Part shown: positions 51,404 to 63,978 of the stretch, one piece after another
Numbering within the stretch: the stretch's first letter is position 1
Layout of the letters: every line of letters begins with the position of its first letter
Assembly: GCA_037975125.1 (NCBI GenBank)
Contig: CM075862.1
Location: 78,467,843-78,531,842, forward strand
Source of the DNA: Latrodectus hesperus
Lineage: Eukaryota > Arthropoda > Arachnida > Araneae > Theridiidae
Reading direction: 5' to 3'
Length of the DNA: 64,000 bases
The notes under the pieces: generated by a model
Seen by the model: the letters and a program-made list of their open reading frames with translations, nothing else
Told to the model about the DNA's origin: nothing
Databases searched by the model: none
Program-made: the position numbers and the translations under genes

Positions 51404-52417
51404 ATGCAACGATTCTGCAAAGCCTACCTAGATCAAGTCTCTATTTTTAATAGAGGTAAGACATTTTTTCCCTCTCTCATCCGTAGACTTTCAACAAATT
51501 TAGTAAGCGAAAACAAAGATTATATTCGGCCGAGAAGAGCAATTCTTTATGTTCCTGGCCATGATCGTAGAAAAATTGAAAAATTAAGCAATCTCAATGT
51601 AGATTGCGCTGTACTTGATTGTGAAGATGGAGTTGCGCTAAGTATGAAAGCTGAAGCTCGTCGCCAAATATGTGAAGTGGTTCAAGATTTTGATTTTGGG
51701 AAAAAAGAATGTGCTGTCCGAATTAATTCTATTGATAGTGGTTTAGCTGAGGAAGACTTATTAACTCTCTTAAAATGTGACAAACTTCCAGAAACATTGA
51801 TGGTGCCTAAAGTTGAAAATCCAAGTCATTTGATATGGTTAAATGATATGCTAAAATCACATATGCAGGTGAAGAAACCTGAAAAATCTTTGCAACTTGT
51901 ATTTTTTGTTGAAAGTGCAATTAGTCTTCTGAACTTAAGATCACTTTGTGCAAAAGCTGTTGAATTAGCTCAAGAAGGATTTTTCAGTTTTGAAGGATTA
52001 GTATTTGGATCTGACGATTTTTGTGCTGATATTGGTGCAAATCGAAGTGCAGATGGGCATGAGCTAATCACAGCTCGACAAATATTCATACTGTATGCAA
52101 AAGCATTCAAAGTTCAGGCAATTGATATGGTACACATCAATTATAAGGATTTGGAAGGACTTCGTATAAATTCAGAGAAAGGTGCTGCTATGGGTTTTAC
52201 TGGTAAACAAGTGATACATCCTTCTCAAGTGCCTGTGGTTCAAAAAGCCTTTTCACCATCAGCTGAAAAAATTGAGTGGGCTACCGAACTTATTAAACTC
52301 TTCAAACAACATCAAAATGAAGGAAAAGGAGCCTTTACATTTCGGGGAAATATGATCGATAAACCTTTACTTCGTCAAGCTGAATACATTGTTAGAATAG
52401 CTGAAAATCTAGATTAA
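51404..52417 (+). CDS. CLYBL: Citramalyl-CoA lyase, mitochondrial (CLYBL), intron-less
   Basis: 337 residues, close to the 340 of the human enzyme, in one uninterrupted exon. CLYBL cleaves citramalyl-CoA to acetyl-CoA and pyruvate in mitochondrial itaconate/C5 clearance and protects B12 metabolism. The first ~40 residues are basic and Ser/Thr-rich, consistent with a mitochondrial presequence. The HpcH/HpaI TIM-barrel follows: RPRRAILYVPG (42-52), DCAVLDCEDGVALS (67-80), RINS (106-109), MVPKVENP (133-140), FFVESA with Glu170, FGSDDF with Asp204-205, TGKQVIHPSQ (266-275), and Asp319 in GNMIDKPLL, matching the conserved C-terminal catalytic aspartate. The start has A at -3. Human CLYBL has many introns, so the single exon is unusual; no decay is seen. 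Confidence 0.95.
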   Translation: MQRFCKAYLDQVSIFNRGKTFFPSLIRRLSTNLVSENKDYIRPRRAILYVPGHDRRKIEKLSNLNVDCAVLDCEDGVALSMKAEARRQICEVVQDFDFGKKECAVRINSIDSGLAEEDLLTLLKCDKLPETLMVPKVENPSHLIWLNDMLKSHMQVKKPEKSLQLVFFVESAISLLNLRSLCAKAVELAQEGFFSFEGLVFGSDDFCADIGANRSADGHELITARQIFILYAKAFKVQAIDMVHINYKDLEGLRINSEKGAAMGFTGKQVIHPSQVPVVQKAFSPSAEKIEWATELIKLFKQHQNEGKGAFTFRGNMIDKPLLRQAEYIVRIAENLD

Positions 52418-52510
52418 AATATTTTTGTAAAAGCATCAGATGAAATTTGTTTTTAGTCTATATTATTTGAAATTTTTGTACGTTTGAAGAGATATATTTT
52501 TTATGAAACA

Positions 52511-52516
52511 AATAAA
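52511..52516 (+). terminator. CLYBL polyadenylation signal
   Basis: AATAAA about 95 nt after the stop codon, followed by a T-rich tract. It is a plausible 3' end for CLYBL. Confidence 0.65.
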
Positions 52517-55206
52517 GTTTATTTTTTCTTGAGTAGTGTTTTACTTTTAATTTTTAAAAATAATTATGTAGATGGCAGTACTAGTACGATGTTTAACTTT
52601 GAAGTGAAGAGAAGAATAAATGAAAATTTAGATGTAGTGTTGTGTGTTTAAAATTTTGTTGTTAAATTCTCTTTGCCTTGTTATTACAAATGAGTGATCT
52701 AATAAACATTTAAGTTTATACTATCCAGATATGTATTTTGTAACGTGAATCAGATGATTTCATCACTCCTCAAACAACTATATACATTTAATATAAACTA
52801 TAGCAGCATCACAAGTATGCAGTTTAATAAGTTTCTGTTTTTAAAAACTTACTGTTTTGCGCTCTAATTTTTAAGTATTGAAACATATATTATTGTCTGA
52901 TATTTTTACATAAAAAATTAATTTGGTAACAGGAAATAAACACAAACTACTTTATGATAACTGGTTGAATTGTATGTTATAAATATAGTGTGTTTGTGTT
53001 GTCATATTTGATTACCACTTTAGCCGAAATTTGCTTTATGACAAAATACTTTTTTATTAATTAGAACTACTTTTTTATTAGTTATTTTTATTTCATGATT
53101 TATTTTTTAAATGAATAATTATTGCTAGTTGATTTTCAAAAATTGACTAATGTTATTGTAAGATATTTTAAATACTATTTTGTCTTGTATAGCATGAAAT
53201 TCGCGTACTTTTAATCACTCAAATCATTCTATTTATGTTTTGGAATATAATGAATTCACCTAAGTTTCATTGAAACTAATTTGAATTATAGGAACATGCG
53301 GTTTAAGAAAAAGTGCCTACTTTTATGTTTGTGTTAAAATGTAAAAAAGCATTAAATGTTGCATTTGAATAGTAATTGTACATTTGGATAAACTTAGTTT
53401 TTTTTTTTAAATGAAACCTAGATAAATAGTTTTTTGTTTTGATACTATTCTATTTCACTGGACATTGCTGAACTTATATATTTGGTAAAACACATGGAAA
53501 ACGAAAAAATAGCAATTGCTAAATGTAGAAATTTCTACAGTAGATGAACTTTTTAAACATTGTTAAAAAAATTTTCTAATATATGATGGTAAAACAAAGA
53601 AATTACCAAGCACTTAGAATGCCAGCAAAAGGATATTTTAATTAAAAATGTTATGGTTTTTAATACTTGAGATTTTGTATTAAATTAAATGTTTTTAGAA
53701 AGAAAAGCATCCCTGGATGTCAAGTAATTAAAACAATATTTTTATTGAAAAAGTGATATAGGTTTACACTACTTTCCTATAGGGATCCTAAAATCAAATT
53801 AAACATGGTATAATTAAGCCTAACTCTGGCTTATTCATTTTCTAATATTTGAAATATTTTTTACCGCTTTCAACTATTGCTAATTTATTAATGGCAATTT
53901 TGTTGACATTTTCTTTGAGTGAAACTTAATTGCATCTGCAATGTATTTTTAGATGCCACATTATAAAATTTTTTTAAAATTTATTCTGATCTAAATATTA
54001 ACAAAAAGGGTCTTATTGTTTATTTCATCTTATTTTCTGTTATTTGTTAATAATATTCTGATACTTATTTATTTTGCTACTTTTCTGTTTTGGAAAGTCT
54101 TAAAATAATTGCTAACAAAATCCTCTGTTGATTCTACTGTTACTGTGCTTCTGATGCATAATTACTGATATATGATGAAGTACTGCTTGATACCCCATAT
54201 GGAATTCTTTTTGTTGTGACTAAGCATGTTTGTTTTTCAAATTTCATTATTTATTGAATGTTAATATTGATTTTTTGTACAATAATCATTATGAACATTA
54301 AAGAAAAAAATGCAGTTACTGCCGTAAATATTTGTATTGTATATTCAAAAAGGTTTAAATTTTTAGAAATTACCAAGAAATAGTACAATCATTTTATTTA
54401 CACAAGTAAAACTAAATAATGGTGATAGGGTATATTTCCAAATTTATGATTTTGTTTACATTTTGTAATCTTGCTCTCCTTTGCAAACCTGAGGGGTTTT
54501 CCAAGAAGCACAGTAAAAATTGATATTTTTAAGTAATTTGCTTAACATTTTTACTTTTTTCATCTATGTCAAGTTCTCTTTTCATGCTGAGGAAGGGATC
54601 CAAGTATAGTTAATTTAATCAGCAAGTGGAAAAATTTTAAGTTGACAAATTACTAGATTCTTTATGATTCATTAATTATTTTTTCTTCAAAATGAAGATT
54701 TTTAAAATTTTGACTCTCTATTCAGATTTAGATTGCTGGAATATAAAGTATTAAAAGTATTTACTTGTTAAATAAAACAAGATAATCTCTTATAACAAAA
54801 TTAATATCCTGTCAAATAATATTTGAATACATTAAAAAACTTCTACAAAAAATTTTATTTTAAACTTATAAAACTAAATAATCAAATTTAGAGGCCTAAT
54901 GATGAATTTATCAGTCGAAACAATATTTACTACATCATTTTGAATACATTAGGTTTATTTGCTAAATTAATAATTTTTCATATGCATACATCTTGATTGG
55001 GACATCCTGTAAAAAATTAGGATTCATAAGGAATATATATAGAGAGAGTGAATCTTGCTACATTTATTAAGTTAAATAAGTTATATCTCACTTTAATTTT
55101 TGGGATCTCCCTGAATTATTGACCAATAAATAAAGATATATAAATTATATTGTAAATAACTTTAAACTAAAATGAAAAATATCACAATTGCTTAAAATAG
55201 AAATAG
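52517..55206. other. AT-rich intergenic region
   Basis: No coding sequence, RNA gene or transposon end was recognised up to the mariner target site. Confidence 0.4.
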
Positions 55207-55208
55207 TA

Positions 55209-56472
55209 TGAGGGTCACTCTAAAATTTTTGAGATACAACTAGGTTTTTAAAGTTATACTTACAAAATTTTAAGTGTGTTCAAAGTAGTCTCCTCCAGCA
55301 TCAATGCACTTTTGTAGATGAATATTCCACAGATTAAATACCTCAAGCCATTCATTTCTTCGAATAGATGAAAAAAATGCATTTATAGCCACATCAATCT
55401 CTTCTTCTGAATGAAAACGTCATCCACGTAAGTTCTTTTTTAGATTAAAGAATAACCAGAAGTCGCACATAGCTAGATCAGGTGAATACGGTGGATGTTT
55501 GATCACTTTAATTTGCTTTTGTTTAAGAAACTCAATTGTTAATCCAGCAGTATGTGAAGATGCATTGTCATAGTGAAGCATTAGTCCCCTAACATTCAGT
55601 TCTTGTAGAATTTCTGGAAGACATTTAGTGGTATACCAGTTTGCTGTTACTGTCTTCTGTCCTTCCAACTTGATGGCTTTGACCAATCCCGTACTTCTGA
55701 AGAAAACGGCATACATCACTTTTTTTGGTGCGCGTTGTTTTTTCACCATTGTCGGCGTGGGATCATCTTCAAAGACCCATACTTTGCTTTCTTGGTGTGT
55801 TGGAACGTCAAAAAGCGGTATGTACGTTTCATCACTTGTTACAATTTTAGAAATAATGCGGTGGCCACCATCATTCAGCATATTAAGAGTTTCTTTACTG
55901 ATACTGACACACTCCTCTTTTAGGTGCTCAGTTAGATTATGGGGAACCCAACGACAAACTACTTTTTTCATATGTAATTCTTCATGAATGATTTTGTGTA
56001 TGGCTGCGGATCCAATGTCAAGTTCCTTCTGTATCATTTGATAGGTACAGCGATTATCATCCATTAACATTTTTCGTATGGCAGACACATTATCCGGGAT
56101 GACTGCCGACGGCGGCCTTCCTGTGAGTTCTTCATCGTGAAAAAAATTGCGACCTCTTCTAAATTCTCTAAACCATCTGAATACAGTAGCACGAGCTGGT
56201 GATTCATCACCCAATGCTAATTGCAACCGTTGAACCCCTTTTTCTTGATTTAATCCTGCTTTGAAATGGTAGAAAATCAGAGCGCGAAAATGTTCTCATG
56301 TCAACCACATTTTCTCTTCTGTTTAAAATTTATTCCACGCTAAACAAGTTTAAGTAAGTCAGTAAAAAATCGTCTTCTGTGTTAAAATACTTTGTACTTT
56401 AAAATTAAACCCTTATTTTTATTTTGTAAATTCTCGTCTGTGCATATCTCAAAAATTTCAGAGTAACCCTCG
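55209..56472 (-). mobile_element. mariner element with both TIRs
   Basis: The ends are inverted repeats of about 27 bp with few mismatches: tgagggtcactctaaaattt at 55209, and cgagggttactctgaaattt as reverse complement of the end at 56472. TA duplications are at 55207-55208 and 56473-56474. The 1264-bp length is typical. It encodes one near-complete transposase on the minus strand. Confidence 0.93.
55270..56310 (-). pseudogene. mariner transposase with two in-frame TGA stops
   Basis: From the ATG at 56308-56310 to the TAA at 55270-55272 the frame is unshifted over 346 codons, the usual mariner length. It is broken only by TGA at codon 5 and TGA at 55420-55422. The open middle (55420-56226) has an HTH region (TVFRWFREFRRGRN), the first catalytic Asp in TSDETYI, the second in LHYDNASSHTA and the third in PYSPDLAMCDFWLF, with 34 residues between the last two, i.e. 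the mariner DD34D signature. All three catalytic Asp are intact. Both stops are compatible with single C-to-T changes at CGA. Recently inactive. Confidence 0.92.
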
Positions 56473-56474
56473 TA

Positions 56475-59400
56475 TTTGCAAAATTTTATCAGAAAAATCT
56501 TTTAAGATATTTTCGTTATTTACAAATCAAACTTGTTGTACAAAATAATGATATAAAACTGAAAATCTTTGGCAAAATATATAAATTTTAAAAAGTCGCA
56601 ATGATTGAAAATAATTTAAAATTTCCCAAATATTTTTAAGTGTTTAAAATTTAAAAATTTTAAATCTCTCATTTGGAGGACATTGCTACTATAACATGTA
56701 CCCCATCCAACATTATTAACACAGCTGATCATCAGTTGTGTCAACATTCAAACTCACTACCTTCTTGTAACATGAGCAAACGCCAAAAAAAACAATTATT
56801 CCGATCCATTTATATTATTTTCAGTACATATAATAGAATAGAATTGCAATATTTATACAATTTAATAAATTTAAACAACCTCAATAAATTTTGTTATTTG
56901 TTAATAAATGGTAATTTAATTTCAAAATTTTAAATTATAGTTAAAAAATAAATTGTATGCAGCTTTTCTTATAAAGGTATTACTGTTTATTTCTTTAAAA
57001 ATATTATCTACCTAGCCAATTGATTTTTTTTTTTTAAACAAAAACTAATCATCTTAAACTAAAATATTTCGTATTACTTTTAAAGTGTATCAAAAAATTT
57101 TCTTTTTAGGTCTGATTGGAAACATATTCTTTTACTTTTAAAATTAATTTATTGCGATATATTTTGCAGAATTATCTATATCATTAAATGAAAAAATTTG
57201 AATTTTGTATTTTTCAATTCCTGTCTTGAAATGTATTTATGTAATTCAAAAAAGAAACAAAACATTGCCATCTTTTTCACTGTGGCAAAAGCACCAAAAT
57301 GATGCTGGAAAGTAACATAATTATATTGATTGCTTTCTTCTCTCACATTTTGTTTTATGTAAAATGGAAACAGTGTGTTAATGAATCAATTCTTTTATTG
57401 ATAGTCAGCATCTTTACTAAAAGGTTTTATGTTTGTAATAAAGTTTCTAAATAAAAATTTTGAATTAGAACTGAGAGTTATAGAAATTGAAAAAATTTTA
57501 AAATCCAAAATCCTTGGGTCTTTCCTTATGGTGCTCCTGTAACAGTAGTTTAAAAGAAAGGAGACAAGGAACAAAGATTTTACATTAATTGTAGAAAAAT
57601 AAATCAAATAACCGCAAAGAAACGCTTGACCAATTGCAATAATCAATAGTGTTTCCGACAAATAACCCCATTTAAAAATATTTTCTACCTTTGATTGTTT
57701 CTGGGTAGTGACATTCCTTTTGAAAAGGAAGAATCACTAAAATTAGCATTTAGAACTAATTATGCTGACAGCAGTTACATCTAATTAAAGGCAACCTGTA
57801 AAAAATTTATTAGGTTGCCTTTTGGATGCAAATACACTTCCGCAATGTTTCAAATTGCTATTTGGTAAATTCTTTGAAAAAATCATGTTTAACATTGCCA
57901 TTAACTATTTGGATCCTACAATTAATTTTTCCAACTTAATGGATGAACATACAAACCAACTTAGAAAGGTTCAGTTATCTTAAGATAAATATTTAATTTA
58001 GAAATTAATTAGTTTTAATAGCATTCAAGAGTACTTCTATTATTTTAATTAATAGAATAAATATATTATTGACAAGAATAAGTTATAATTCATAGGTATT
58101 TTCATTATTAAACAATTAATAAATTTTATTGCCTTCCATAAAAAAAATTTTGGCCACTTATTTATAAAGATTTTATGTTTACTCTCCTTTTAAAATTTCG
58201 TTAAAATTAATATCAAAAATAAAGTTTCATAGAAAGAAATTAATTCTTTATTTTATTTTTAATTTCTACTTATCTAAATATCAACATAATTTTTGCAAAT
58301 ATATTGTATATTATTATATTTATTAATTATTTCATAACTGGATAGTATAAATAAAATTTTTCAGTTAATATAAAAATAAGCATTTAAGATTATTAATTTA
58401 AATGTGGTATCATTACATAAAATATTTTAAAATCAAAAAAAATGTGCAGAAATACCTATAATTTTTTGTTAAATTGTTTTAAATAAATTATTTATGTAGT
58501 TGTATGTGTTGTAAGTATGTATATTCATCTGAACATTTTGCAACCTAATAAGTGAAATTAACTTTTATTTAATACTATTTTTGCTTGAAAACAATTTATA
58601 GTTTAATAATTTCTTCACTACGTTTTTGTAAGTCATTCTTTTGATGTAAATTTCTTGTAGGAAATATTTTTTTCCTAATAGTTTTTTTTTTCAAACACCT
58701 TATAAATAGAATTTATGTTTAATATTTACAGCAAATAAAATAAAAATTTTAGAATAAAATGACATTCATAGCAGGATAGAGATGTTTTCAGAAATATCCT
58801 TATTCCGTTCTTTCATTTGCAAAAATTTATAATAGCATGACATTTAAAACAGAATTTTTACATACCAAAAAAATAGTTTAATTCATACTTAGTACCATTA
58901 TAAATATTGCTGTTATATTTTAGTTTTATTATATTTCTATGAAAAATATTGAAGAGGGACAAAACAATATTTTTTTCAAAAATGTCAGGGAAAATATTAA
59001 ATTATTTTTCAAAAATAATTACACCATGAGAATGTAGAAAGAACTTTAAATCTGGTTGCATATGTGTATTTTCTCTTCTCCCTACAGTAACACATGGATA
59101 ATTTTAATAAAAGAAAAGGGAACTATTAGCTTTTTTATTGAAATAAAGTTCTGAAGTGTTATATTACATTTTTTAAAATAATAATATCGTGTTATAAGCA
59201 ATTTTATAGGCAGTTCAAATTACTGTTATTGGCATTCTAAAGTAATTTCAAATAACACTAACCATATTTTTTGTGTGAAACAGATTTTATTTTGATTTAA
59301 TCTGAGAAAGATATCTTGATATTAGTTTCATTTCATTCCATGCTAACGCTTTCAATTTAATTTTATCCCTGGAAAATATTCAGCAGAATAAGGATTATAT

Positions 59401-60419
59401 ATATATATAATTCTTTTATCTGTATGTAATTGTATATTTAAGTTTATAATAAAAATGTACTCCATAATAAGGAGAAATAACACATGATAATAAATGATCA
59501 TGTAATTCTCTAACTCTTTTTAGATATTTTACTATATTGTGTATATTTTATATTTTACTACATTGTACACACTTTAATATATTTTACTACATTGTGGATA
59601 AATAATAATAAAAACTTTAAAATGTTCTAGAAATATTAAATATTTTATATTTCCTTTTATAAGTAAAATTGTGGAAGTTTAATTTTATTTTGAGTAGAAT
59701 AACATAGTAAAAAACCTCTACCAAAAAAGAAAATTTTATAAACTGAAATATTATTAATGAACACTTTTAAGGAAATAAATTTTTAAAAAATATAAATTTC
59801 TTAGAGCTCGTCTTTATTAATCAATATAAAATGATATAACTTATAAAAAATTTTGTTTTGAATTTTTGACACAGGGTTGCTCTGTCCTTGAAAAAGATTG
59901 ACGTTAAAACAAAACTTGATTTCCAATATTAAAGTTTTATTTACTACTATTATTCTTTATATTTAATCACTTGATGCAATTTTTTGCCATATAAATATTT
60001 ATTAGCACATATATATAGTTTTACAAATTAAAAATTAAATTGCTTATTAATTAAAATTGTTTTATTTAAAATCTATTTAAAAGAAAAAGTAAATGTCGTT
60101 GTGTGAACTTTAGTCTTGTCATGAATTAATTTAAAGAAAAACTTTCATTTTAGTATTAAGAAACGCATTAAAAATATGTAAAAAATCTTATCTCTTAGAT
60201 AAAAAATTTTTACATAATTTTTCTAAATAAAATGTAAATGTAAGGCTTAAATTTTTTTTTTTATCTTAAACCCATAATTCATGAAAATATTTTAAATCAA
60301 TAAAAAAATTTTAAAAAAGTTTTGAAGGAGGAAAAGTTTAAAAATTAAATATAAAAAGTTTACAATTGTTGTTTAAGAATATTTCTCATTTCTTTATAAA
60401 TATTTTTATTTCAAATGCA
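56475..60419. other. AT-rich intergenic region
   Basis: Extremely AT-rich with many short open frames but no recognised protein, RNA gene or transposon end. Confidence 0.4.
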
Positions 60420-60579
60420 GCAGGCGAAAGCAAACACAGTTCTATCGACAGGAAAGTGGATCCAGAGAAAAATGCAAAATAAAGAATAAACAAGAAGACA
60501 GAAAATATGTACAGAGTTATGGCCTAAGGCCGATACGAAGTTCTCTAGCCTCCTAATACGGGGGTAGATGCAATATTTC

Positions 60580-61394
60580 TTCATAGCGGGAGGTGGCCTG
60601 CAGTCATCGCCTGATGGCCGCGGCAGAGGGGGCAGGCAGGGCTACTGACAATCTTGAGATTGTAGAGATGTGCATTAAGACAGTCGTGCATTGTTGTCAG
60701 ACAGAACACAGCAACAGCTCTGTGCCTAGGGTAGTCCAAAGATTACGGATATCTGTGCTCCAGGCTTTATTTTTTATACTTTCTTCTAAGTTGGAAGCGT
60801 GTGAGTTTTTTACGGCAAGTTTAATTTTTGAGGCGGATGATCTATAGCAAACTGCCTCATAGTGGGTTTGCATGATAGTGCATCCCTTTTTGGCCAACCT
60901 GTTTGCGGCTTCGTTTCCAGGGATGCCACAGTGTGATGGTATCCACTGTAAGATTACTGATTTTTCCCTTTCCTGGAGACTCCAAAAAGAGAACGGCACT
61001 GTTGGATAGTAGCAGAATCAGGGGCCTGATAGCAGTTAGCTATTGCAAGGGTCGCCGCTTGAGAGTCAGGAAAGATAGCAGCCCGATCTAAAAGAAATTG
61101 TTTGGCATTAAAAGTCTGTAGAGTCGTCCTTATTGCTGCAACTTTGCCATCAAATACAGTCTTTGTGGGTCCAAGGGAGAAATAGTCTGAAAAGTGCTCT
61201 GAGTGGATGCCGCTTCCCTTGTTACCGCAGGCATCCAGCTTCGAGCTGTCTGTATATACATGTATCCATTTATTAGGAGGGAAACTTGTGTAGATTGTCT
61301 CCATACCCACACCTAATAAGGCCTCAGTACAGTCACATGATTTTAAAACAGAATGGAGTAGGTCTAGGTTGTGAGGGATTTGGTGAACCTTCAT
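60580..61394 (-). pseudogene. LINE RNase H domain and C-terminal tail
   Basis: The first frame has WIHVYTDSSK (first catalytic Asp), VFDGKVAAI where the family has Glu and here Lys, and IFPDSQAATLAI (next Asp). The second frame has ILQWIPSHCGIPGNEAANRL (last conserved block). The domain is split by a frame shift near 60960-60999 and has lost its catalytic Glu, so it is inactive. Confidence 0.88.
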
Positions 61395-61597
61395 TGGATT
61401 AGTAGGAGCTCAGCTTGAAACGAGAAGTCGAAGCTTAGCATCACTCGCACCACGGCCTGCAAGAAGCCCTCTCGAGTCTTTAGATTACGTGGGGAGGGGC
61501 TAGAGGTAGCCCAATGAGAAATATGTGGCATTCGTAACAGTTTTTGATATAGTTTCAAAGCAGCTTTCTTGATATTGCATTCAATGCTCATTTCACC

Positions 61598-63028
61598 CTA
61601 GCTGGCAAGCAAGGCAGAAATTGGAGTAGACCTCACTGCTCCGTAGACAAGCCACAAGGCTTGGTTTTGGATTCGTTCCAGTCTGGCGATTTGACTATGG
61701 GGAGCCGTTATGAGTAGTGCACTGCAGTAAGTCAAGACCGGTTTAATAAAGGTTTTATAAATTGTGTGGAGGGTTGAGGTAGAACATCCCCATCTGACAT
61801 CTGCCAGACGCATTCTTTTTTCTATTTTTTCTTTGACATCTATGTGTAGTTTCCATGTAAGTTTACTGTCGAAAGTTACTCCCAGGTACTCTCTTTACAT
61901 GGAAGTACAATATTGTTGTAAAGTAATTCCAGATTTAGTGGTTTGTGGCAAAAAGAAAAGGTCTGGTATACTGTTTTTTCAAGATTAACAAGCATGTTGT
62001 TATTGGTACACCAGGAATGTAGTTTGTTCATAGCATTGTTTAACTTGTTTTGCAATACTTGGGGTGCATTTTTCTTGGGGCTAGATGTCCAAATAACGAG
62101 ATCGTCAGCATACATGAGTACCTCTACATTCTCCTTTATTAGAGTGTTTATGAGATCATCAACATATACATTGAAGAGCATACAGCTCGACACTGCTCCC
62201 TGTGGCAGCCCAGTATGTAGTTGCTTATACCCAGATGTAGCTGTTCCATATTGTATGCCAATATATCGTTGACCAATAAAATCTCTAAAAAATGCGCATC
62301 ATTTTACCATTTATATTTTTTTTAGCCAATTTGTTTATGAGCATCGACTTCCAGACAGAGTCATACGCTCCTTTAAAGTCTACGAAGACAGCACAAACTA
62401 TGTTGCTGTTGTCCAGGCCGTCTTTAATGCTCTGGGAGAGGAAGGTGACATGCTCTTCGGTGGAACGATTTTTTCTAAAGCCAGCTTGTGAAGGATGTAG
62501 CAGTTCTTTGGTTTCTAAAAGCCATTTTAACCTGTTTGTTACCAGTCTCTCCATAACTTTAGACGTAATACTAGTCAGTGAGATGGGTCTGTAGCCATTA
62601 AGATCGGAGGATGGTTTGTCTTTCTTTAGTATAGGTATGATGGTAGCCTTCTTCCAAGTGGAGGGGATGGCATCAACACTGTTCCAGATTTTATTAAATA
62701 GTCTTAGGAGGGTTCTTTTGGAATTTTCTCCCATTTGTAGAATGAATTCAGCAAAAATATTGTCACAACCTGGGGATTTACCAGTTTTTAGCTGATAAAT
62801 TGCCATTTCTAATTCAAAGTCAGTAAAGTCCCCATTGCAAATCTCGATTTCTGTGTTATCCAGTGATTTGTCAGTGGTATTAAGAATTTTCAGAATTTTT
62901 TCTCTTTTCTTTATATAAGTCAATTTCCTCTGCTTAGTAGAATAGTGTTTCGCAAAGGCATTAGCAACCCGAGAGTCATGACACAGTGTTTTAGAATTTA
63001 ATTTAAATGGTTGTTTATTTATCTTCAT
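61598..63028 (-). pseudogene. LINE reverse-transcriptase domain
   Basis: Frames in order: KSPGCDNIFAEFI, YRPISLTSITSKVMERLV, QAGFRKNRSTEEHV and AVFVDFKGAYDSVW (63028-62285); then, after a frame shift, LMYADDLVIWTSS with intact YADD and VLPCKESTWE (62193-61876); then IYKTFIKPVLTYCSALLITA (61813-61598). The QG(S/A) block lies in the shifted gap. It is a decayed but recognisable full RT. Confidence 0.9.
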
Positions 63029-63357
63029 AACTCTTGAGCAGAGTTAGTGAGATTAAAGACTTTTATGGCATCTGTTTTGTAGTTTAAATTAGAGATAAAT
63101 TTATCAAAGGTAGAACTCCTCATTGATCTCTTTAGCCATGATTGCTGCACTTTTTCTCCAGGCTTGAACTATTTGAGGATCCTTATGTTTCTGAGCTTTG
63201 TCTCTTAGCTCGTCACGTATGTTTTTAAAGTCCGTGAGCCTAGAATTCCAGAAGCAGCAATTATTATTCTGTCTTACTTGAGGTATATATCTTTTGGCAG
63301 CATCTATTATTGTTTTGTTGATTGAGGAGATAATTTTATCTGGGTGATTGTCAAAGT

Positions 63358-63978
63358 TTATTTTTGTCTCGTCAAGTTTGAATTCTCTAAAGGGATTCCA
63401 GTCTGCCTTGCGAAAGTTCCAAAAAACTTAACCACAAGAGAGTGGTACTCTTCTGTCTTTCGGTATGACAAAATCGCCAAGAACCGGTGTTGCCCCCATC
63501 CTCTAGTATGGCTCAAGTGAAATAGGTCAGCAGAGACCAGTAGTAAGTCAGGATTGCTGGAGGTACCACTATAATGGAGGAACGTATATGGGTCCTTATC
63601 ATTATACACAAGTTCTAAGTTAGTATAGTTAATGAACTCTTCTATTATGTCTCCAGTCGCGTTATTTTCTTTGTAACCCCAAATTTTTGAGTAGGCGTTA
63701 AAATCTCCAATTACTATAGTTTTCTTCACGGTCTCAATTAGTTCAAGGTTTGTTTTGTTATTTGGAGGGTTATATACGCCAAGGATTTTGAAATGTTGTC
63801 GATTTAGCCAACAATTAACCCTCGCAATTTCTACTTTGTCGTCGGTATCACCCATGGACTTGATTACTTCAAAACTGGATGTAATTGTGTATCTAACCCC
63901 AACAACCATACCGCTGGCAACTTTTCTACTTTTCTCAAGAATGAATGTGTTGTAGCCAGGGAATGAGAATCTGTCCAT
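63358..63978 (-). pseudogene. LINE apurinic-type endonuclease domain
   Basis: A 206-residue frame contains VARYTIT-like strands, ILGVYNPPNN, TIVIGDFNAYSKIWGY (catalytic GDFNA block) and SNPDLLLVS. The final SDH block is replaced by GWGQHRFLAILS, so the catalytic His region is altered. The N-terminus lies outside the window. Confidence 0.85.

Noticed and set aside
55628..55987. Plus-strand open frames within the mariner
   Set aside because: They are antisense shadows of the transposase frame.
62292..62594. Plus-strand open frames within the terminal LINE
   Set aside because: They are antisense to the reverse-transcriptase domain, whose motifs are clear on the minus strand.
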